A program made the translations under genes and the position numbers. This document shows, one piece after another, positions 58,163 through 64,000 of a stretch of 64,000 nucleotides of DNA. The notes below the pieces were generated by a model that ran no database searches, had not been told where the DNA came from, and saw only the letters and a list, made by a program, of their open reading frames with translations. How positions within the stretch are numbered: the first letter of the stretch is position 1; every line of letters starts with the position of its first letter. The stretch is from Dryomyza anilis (Eukaryota > Arthropoda > Insecta > Diptera > Dryomyzidae): NCBI GenBank assembly GCA_951804985.1, contig OX638130.1, positions 37,844,894-37,908,893 of the forward strand. The letters are read 5' to 3'.

Positions 58163-59948
58163 TGGCTACAGAAACATCCCTGTACATGGACGACATTTGT
58201 TGCCAATCGGGTTAGCAAAATCCAAGATTTAACAGACATAAAGGATTGGAGACACGTGGATACGCATGAGAATAGTGCGGACCTAGGCAGTCGAGGTCTA
58301 ACACCTCAAGAATTGATCGGAAATGTCCTCTGGTGGTACGGCCCCAACTGGCTTACTCTTCATCACTCGAAGTGGCTATCCACGAACGCGAATGATATCG
58401 ATACAAATCTCGAGAGAAAGGCAAAAAAAACGAATGCGACATTTTTCTCGTCATACGATGATATTTTGGAATGATTTTCGTGTTTACCACGAGCTGTACG
58501 CGTTATTGCATACGTATTCAGATTTTTTCGATTACTTCATCATGATTCCAGAAGAGCAGGGTTTGACACTTTTCAAGTGTCCGGCAGTGAGATAAACTTT
58601 GTAAAAAACCGTCTAGCGATCATTAGCCAAAAAGTACATTTTTCTAACGAATATAAAAGTTTACTGGACAATGAGCCTATAAATTGTAAAAGTAGTATAT
58701 TGACTCTTAACCCGTATTTGGACAGCCACCAGTGTATGCGTATTAATGGACGGCTTGCAAACGCATCTGAACTCAGCATTAATGAAAAACATCCTATAAT
58801 TTTGCCATATAATTGTAGATACTCTCAAATATTGGTTTACTCCACACACGCTACTTCTTTACATGGTGGTAACACTAATGTTGCGTCTCATTAGACAGGA
58901 ATATTGGGTTCTTAAAGTTAAAAAATTAATTAAAACTTGTATTCATAAATGCAAGATTTGCATATTATCACGTAAACGACAACGAACGCAAATTATGGCT
59001 GCTCTGCCACTTGAAAGGACTTCTATTTCTAAACCCTCTTTCAATACAGGTGTAGATTTCACAGGTCCGTTCGATGTGAAAAATTATACCGGCAGAGCCT
59101 GCCTTATAACCAAGGGCTACGTATGTATTTTTGTATGCTTCGCAACGAAGGCCATACACTTATAGGCTACAAGTGACTTATCCACGACAGCGTTTCTTGC
59201 AGCATTTGCCAGATTTATATCTCGAAGAGGATGTCCAAGTAAATTATATTCGGACAACGGCACGAATTTCGTCGGTGCATCAAATGTCCTTAAAAAACAA
59301 TTTACTGACTTCTTAAAAGCATCTCAACAACAAACGTGCGCTAGCTATAGTCAACATGAAATCAATTGGCATTTTATTCCTGCCGGTTCCCCCCACATGG
59401 GTGGCCTTTGGGAAGCTGGCGTTAAAAGTTTTAAAAGCCACTTCCGAAAAATTGCCACTAGCCAAAAATATACTTTTGAGGAACTCTGTACAATTCTAGC
59501 ACGTATTGAGGCATGCTTGAATGCAATACCTCTGAGTCCTTTATCCTCAAATACAACAGATATAGCTGCCTTGACTCCCGGGCACTTTCTGGTTGGGGGT
59601 CCTCTTTTATCCATCGCTGAGCCAAACGTTGATGATTCGCGTATAAGCTTGGTGAATCGATGGAACAAGGTCAAAGCGATACAGCAACAATTTTGTCTAC
59701 GATGGAAGGACGAATATCTCAAAGAACTTCATCGCCGCTACAAATGGAAAACACCCCAAAAGGATATCGCATTTGATGATCTAGTCGTTGTGAGGCAGGA
59801 AAAATTACCATCTCTTTTAACATGGCGTTTATGGCGCGTGGTTAAAGTATATACGGGACCAGATAATCGCATTCGGGTAGCCGACGTAAAGACACAACGT
59901 AGCCTTATTACCCGTTCTATTGTAAAACTTTTTTTATTACTTCAGTAA
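58163..59948 (+). pseudogene. BEL/Pao RNase H end and integrase
   Basis: WLQKHPCTWTTFVANRVSKI and HVDTHENSADLGSRGLTPQE form the end of RNase H (58163-58350). The linker is broken near 58470. The integrase zinc region has HATSLHGG and TCIHKCKIC (about 58850-58960). The catalytic core has NTGVDFTGPFDV (Asp, about 59050), YSDNGTNFVGASNVL (Asp, about 59250) and GGLWEAGVKSFKSHF (Glu, about 59410). The C-terminal region LVVVRQEKLPSLLTWRLWRV ends at TAA 59946-59948. Shifts lie near 58890 and 59160. All three DDE residues are visible. Confidence 0.9.
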
Positions 59949-59996
59949 CCTAAATATAGATAAATACATAACAAATCCCCTCTTTTTTTAGATCAG

Positions 59997-60628
59997 CATG
60001 AAAACAGTCTCGCCAACAGCAGCTTCTAAAAAGCGCTTCAACTGTCGCGTCTGCCGAAAAACGCATCCTCGCGTTATTGCAAAACATTTTTATCAATGAA
60101 TTGTATGAAACGCCTTCGTGCTATCTTAATTCCTAAGTTTGCTCCAAATGCTTAGCGCACTCTTACGTTGCTTAAGATTGTGGAAGTGAGTTGGACTCAA
60201 ATTTTACAAGGAGGCACACAACACTCTTATACACGCAGGCGCAGGTTCTACACAAAACACTCGCAACGAGGAACAGCTACGAACAATTCATCGGCCTACT
60301 ACCCTCCTCCCCACAGGGGTAGTCAATAACTGTTCGAGCTTTTATAGATGGATGTTCCGTGGCAATCAAAATCTCACCTGATCTAGTAGCAAGCATGCAG
60401 ATCACCACTAAGAAACTATCTGAAGATACCATGTGCGTCGTCAACTTAGGATTCCGGAATGTCCCAGTCAACCGTATCACGGTACATGTGAAGGTGATCG
60501 ATTCATTCAACTTCAAAACACCTACGAGCCATGTCAATTCAACTCTAACAAACCACTATACGAATCTTATGCTGGAAGATCCATCGTTTTTCACTTCCAG
60601 TGCAGTTGCACTTATATTCGTTAAATAG
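59997..60628 (+). pseudogene. BEL third coding region: zinc motif plus protease-like domain
   Basis: Begins about 49 bases after the pol stop with an ATG at 59998 (MKTVSPTAASKKRFNCRVCR). After a shift near 60075 it reads RYCKTFLSMNCMKRLRA. C-x2-C followed by RYC.TFLSM recalls zinc-binding proteins linked to insect BEL elements. From about 60330 a second part reads VRAFIDGCSVAIKISPDLVA and ends TNLMLEDPSFFTSSAVALIF at TAG about 60626-60628. It resembles the retropepsin-like half of those proteins, with D-G-C in place of a D-S/T-G site. Family placement is from memory and should be searched. Confidence 0.55.
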
Positions 60629-61238
60629 CTTCAAAAGTCGCTTCAAAAAGATAAAATAGAGAAAACAATGTTGTTTCTCTTTTCTTCGCTACGCTAGTCC
60701 GTACATCGATTGTGCAGATGCACTGTTCACATTATTATTTTTGTTTTTGTTGAAGATTGGTAACCCAGATCCAACGTGAATGTTGCTCAATATGGCAAGA
60801 CTTTACTTAACAGCCATTGTATTTTCATTCCTTTTCTGTACTTTCTCGAGCAAGCACGTTTGCGTTTCTAACATTGTAACCAAATTGAATTTAATAAAAC
60901 ACTTAAAACTCAAAAGTTTTCCTTTTATACATAATTATTGAAATATCAATTTCTTAAGTTAAGTTCTATGTGCATTATTTCATTTAACTTATAAAAACAA
61001 AGAAAAAAAATTAACATTTTCACAGTGTACCTTAGTTAGCTGATATTGCTATTTGTGTTTTTGTTTTTTATTTCACAAATCCGCTGATTCGTTTGAAAGT
61101 GCAACAACAACAAAAATGCGAATAAAGCAGCATCCAAGCTTTTGATAGATTTTTTGGCGGGACATTTTATGTACCACAAAGAAAACTCGTTGTTGTTGCC
61201 ATCTAGATAGCTGTACTAGATACATACATGTACTGTGA
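60629..61238. other. probable BEL 3' untranslated region or LTR, boundaries unknown
   Basis: TGTTGTTTCTCTTTTCTTCG, CTACGCTAGT and GATGCACTG (60671-60723) resemble TGTTGTTTCTATTGCTACGC, TAGT and GATGCACTGG near 63950. AATAAA occurs near 60893. This may be the start of the BEL 3' LTR, but no matching 5' LTR was found. Confidence 0.35.
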
Positions 61239-61318
61239 TGTCATGCGACTGTCTGTTGTCATGAGTCTGTCCGTTGTCATGCGTCTGTTTGTTGTCATGC
61301 GTTTGTTTGTTGCCATGC
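61239..61318 (+). repeat. 18-bp imperfect tandem repeat, about 4.4 copies
   Basis: Units TGTCATGCGACTGTCTGT, TGTCATGAGTCTGTCCGT, TGTCATGCGTCTGTTTGT and TGTCATGCGTTTGTTTGT, then a partial TGCCATG, are head to tail. Noncoding. Confidence 0.9.
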
Positions 61319-61538
61319 CATGATACAGGGTAGCAACGAAGAGTTGTTGTGAAAGTGTGTATACGCATCGTAATTCCTTATTGTTGTATTCTCTTCTTTC
61401 TGTTAGTGTTCGCTTTGTAGAGTTTCACTTTGTGTTCGCAAAGATACATGTTACCCTGCAAGATATTATTTGTAGCATACGGATTTTTTTTTTATCTCGG
61501 ACAAAATATTCCTTATATTTATTATGAATGTATATGTT

Positions 61539-61957
61539 GGCCTTGAGATTTTGAATTGTCTCGTCAACATCACTTGATTTATACAATTATTTTTTATTAG
61601 TTAATTCTTGTTAAAATATAATTCAAATTTTTATGTTATTGGATTTTTTTGGTAGTAAAATAATTTACTTTTTGTTGAAGAATTTGAAAATATGGAAAAT
61701 AGGTAACTTAAATACAATTAGTGTTCAAATTCTATTCGTTTCTATAATTAATATGCAGTTAAGATATTTGTCTTCGATTTTTTATTTAAAATTTAAAAAG
61801 TAAAATTTTGCAAGATTCTTGCACGCAAGAGCAAGAAAGGTATTGCTAGAACAAGACAAAGAACAAGATCATATGTACCCATACAAGAGCAAGACATAGC
61901 GTGCAAGAACAAGATAACCATTTCTTGCCTTGCTCTTGCAAATTATCATCACTAGTT
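61539..61957 (+). repeat. direct repeat copy 1 with CAAGA-rich end
   Basis: GGCCTTGAGATTTTG to AATTATCATCACTAG. The same sequence recurs at 63296-63690 at high identity, with an internal 14-bp difference in the CAAGA-rich part. The last 150 bp are built of CAAGAGCAAG/AACAAGA words and can partly self-pair. Confidence 0.85.
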
Positions 61958-62440
61958 TACATATATTGCACTTCACTGAATGGTTGAAATTTAATTTCTT
62001 TGGCTTTTATGGATGGGAGTTGTACCAAATTCTTCTTCTTTGCAATTCAGATCATATCAAAAAAAGTCAAAATGGTGCTTTTCATTAGTTTGTGGTCACG
62101 AAATTTTAAATTAAAATTTTTTCTTGACGTAATCAATTAAATAATTCATATAACACAATATTTTTACTAAAATAACAACAAACAATGTTTAAATTACGTT
62201 TCCCACTTTACCTCATAATATGAAAATAACTTAGCACTATATAAAAAATGTTAAATTATTTGAAAAATATGGAAATAAAGAAAATTTATACAAAAACCTA
62301 AATCAAAACCGTAACATGGAACCGGTATACCGAAATCGTTTCGTTATAAAAACTTAAAACCGAAACCGTAACCGAAACGCGGAAAAACCCGAACCGGAAA
62401 TCGAAACCGTTATTCGTTTAGGTTTCAATCCTTGGTTACA
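61806..62440 (+). repeat. CAAGA-rich plus CCG-rich repeat, inverted relative of 1208-1512
   Basis: CAAGA-rich part 61806-61957, AT-rich middle, then 62295-62440 with AAACCGAAACCGTAACCG words and GGTTTCAATCC at the end. The order and edge words match the reverse complement of 1208-1512. Confidence 0.5.
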
Positions 62441-63295
62441 AATGCATCCACTATGAAGGATTTTATCAAAAGTTTTCTAATTAATTCAATAGTACTTGAA
62501 AAATTCAGTACCATAATTTTAAATATTTCAATATTTTTATTTTAAATAGAATAAATAATGTTGTTTTAATGGTTTTCTCCTATAATAATAAACGTGGTGT
62601 AAAAAAACATAAACAAATACAAACATGTTCGTTTTGGACGTCATTCTGCGTGTTTGCTCAAAATGGTCGCATGTATTTTTTTGGAATAATCCACATTATT
62701 AAACCCGACATTGGTAAGGACTCAATGTATTTAATTTAAATAAATTATATTTATATATTTATTTATATTTTTATTTATAACAGAACTTAAATAATACATC
62801 GAACTTCTATTATGGCAACGGACTCAAAAACAACTGCAGACTCAAGTACTACAATCAATTATTGGAAACCGAAGCAAACATTAAATGTGTTATAACCTTT
62901 TGCAGCAAAAAGTGTCTTTTTATGTGTATGTTGTAAAAGTGAATATCAATTTCGACATTTAAATAATATAATATATACAATAAATTAACTGAAATACATT
63001 TTTGTTTTAATAAATTATTAGGAAAATGTAATTCGACCATAAAATTAATAATACGTATCATTAAATTAATAATACGTATCTTATTTTAATTAAAATATCA
63101 CATTATAAAATATATGGTATAACCACACATTGTATTAACAGTTTCAATATTACTGAACAAATGGGACGCATCCTATTGACCAATATTACTGGTATAAATT
63201 ATTGTTTTTCTATTGAAATACTATCAATTTCCCATGATTTTTTTCTGGGTGTGGTGACTTTTTGTTCTACAACGACGATATGTTCATTTTATTAT
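62441..63295. other. AT-rich interval, no gene seen
   Basis: No supported frame. A small 21-bp tandem duplication (ATTAATAATACGTATC words) lies at about 63040-63081. Confidence 0.5.
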
Positions 63296-63690
63296 GGCCT
63301 AGAGATTTTGAATTGTCTCGTCAACATCACTTGATTTATACAATTATTTTTTATTAGTTAATTCTTGTTAAAATATAATTCAAATTTTTATGTTATTGAA
63401 TTTTTTTTGTTAGTAAAATAATTTACTTTTTGTTGAAGAATTTGAAAATATGGAAAATAGGTAACTTAAATACACATAGTGTTCCAATTCTATTCGTTTT
63501 TATAATTAATATGCAGTTAAGATATTTGTCTTCGATCTTTTATTTAAAATTTAAAAAGTAAAATTTTGCAAGATTCTTGCAAGCAAGAGCAAGAAAGGTA
63601 TTGCAAGAACAATATCATATGTACCTATGCAAGAGCAAGAACAAGATTACCTTTTCTTGCCTTGTTCTTGCAAATGATCATCATTACTCT
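63296..63690 (+). repeat. direct repeat copy 2 with CAAGA-rich end
   Basis: Second copy of 61539-61957 (offset 1757 at the start). It ends in CAAATGATCATCATTACTC, slightly different from copy 1. Confidence 0.85.
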
Positions 63691-64000
63691 AAACGTACAA
63701 GACAGGTCTAAATGTCATTAAATAAAATCTGGTTTAAAAAAAATTGTGTGCCGGAATTTAACACCACACGGAACTCAACACAAAAAAACGCAAGCAACTC
63801 CAAGCACAAAATAGACAAATCCATTTTTTTTTTATTTGCTACAGTTGTGTCTTTCGTCGTCCGTCGAATCACTTGTTTAGCGGCAAATAGATACAATTAC
63901 AAAAAAGCACGCAACTAAAAAAAGAAAATCGACAAAGACGTGTTGTTTCTATTGCTACGCTAGTGTCGTTTGTGATGCACTGGAATTTTATAAAAAATTG
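63691..64000. other. AT-rich right edge, no gene seen
   Basis: Nothing recognisable except the TGTTGTTTCTATTGCTACGC block near 63952, which weakly resembles 60671-60690. Confidence 0.4.

Larger units (their letters stand above)
7095..60628 (+). mobile_element. BEL/Pao LTR retrotransposon, host of a nested insertion stack
   Basis: BEL-type coding blocks appear in the expected order on the + strand, separated by other elements: gag (7095-7745), protease and start of pol (7866-8697), pol (33170-33387), RT (47001-47812), RT/RNase H (56842-57365), RNase H/integrase (58163-59948), and a third region (59997-60628). Removing the inserts and one copy of each target duplication rejoins the frame at 8141, 33387, 47812 and 57365. 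The step from 8697 to 33170 loses about a dozen codons. LTRs were not identified. The element carries many stops and shifts and is inactive. Confidence 0.88.

Noticed and set aside
60277..60537. Minus-strand 86-codon frame
   Set aside because: It is antisense to the protease-like part of the BEL third coding region.

Overview
This is eukaryotic, AT-rich intergenic DNA and nearly all of it is transposable-element sequence. The organism is most likely a higher (brachyceran) fly. The evidence is the dipteran mini-me/DINE-1-type repeats, which carry a conserved core next to GTCY microsatellite DNA (5' flank TATACCCT, 3' flank GTAGGGTAT), together with BEL/Pao, copia, Ty3/gypsy, RTE and LOA/I-type elements of insect type. 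I found no host protein-coding gene, rRNA, convincing tRNA or CRISPR array. The density of nested insertions suggests heterochromatin or a TE graveyard.

Layout. Positions 1-7094 hold small repeats: two almost identical 500-bp mini-me-type copies (1-500 and 4795-5294), a (TA)n tract (501-680), and two terminal-inverted-repeat elements (3631-4235 and 4472-4712). From about 7095 to 60628 runs one BEL/Pao retrotransposon on the + strand (gag, protease, RT, RNase H, integrase, then a third coding region). It is split by successive insertions, and at five of these sites its reading frame can be followed across the gap: a hAT-like MITE (8142-8526, 8-bp duplication), a 4-bp-duplication LTR-like element (33388-46996, AGTT), gypsy-2 (47813-56837, CAAC), a CACTA-like element (57366-58162), and a copia element whose 5' end is lost (12657-33165). 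A LOA/I-type non-LTR element (8699-12650, minus strand) sits between the BEL and copia sequence.

The copia element is itself split by gypsy-1 (14744-32453, minus strand, CAGG duplication). Gypsy-1 hosts gypsy-3 (15830-21809, + strand, ATAT duplication) and a Harbinger-like DNA element (27312-28497). The AGTT element hosts an RTE retrotransposon (11-bp duplication) and a mini-me copy (45909-46489). A 2100-bp block running from the end of the gypsy-1 LTR through copia, BEL and the AGTT element into the RTE endonuclease was then amplified to five head-to-tail copies (32372-42859). This gives a young macrosatellite-like array whose unit is a chimera of five different elements.

The genes are those of selfish elements: Gag with zinc knuckles, aspartic protease, reverse transcriptase, RNase H and integrase or endonuclease. 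Nearly all carry stops, frameshifts or deletions. Gypsy-2 is the youngest and least damaged: its LTRs show three visible differences in 638 bp, and pol has one homopolymer frameshift. All three gypsy elements carry a canonical -1 ribosomal frameshift heptamer at the end of gag. In gypsy-1 and gypsy-2 it is followed by a hairpin with compensatory base changes, and in gypsy-3 by a candidate H-type pseudoknot. 60629-64000 holds likely BEL 3' sequence and CAAGA-rich repeats, one of which recurs inverted near the left end of the window.
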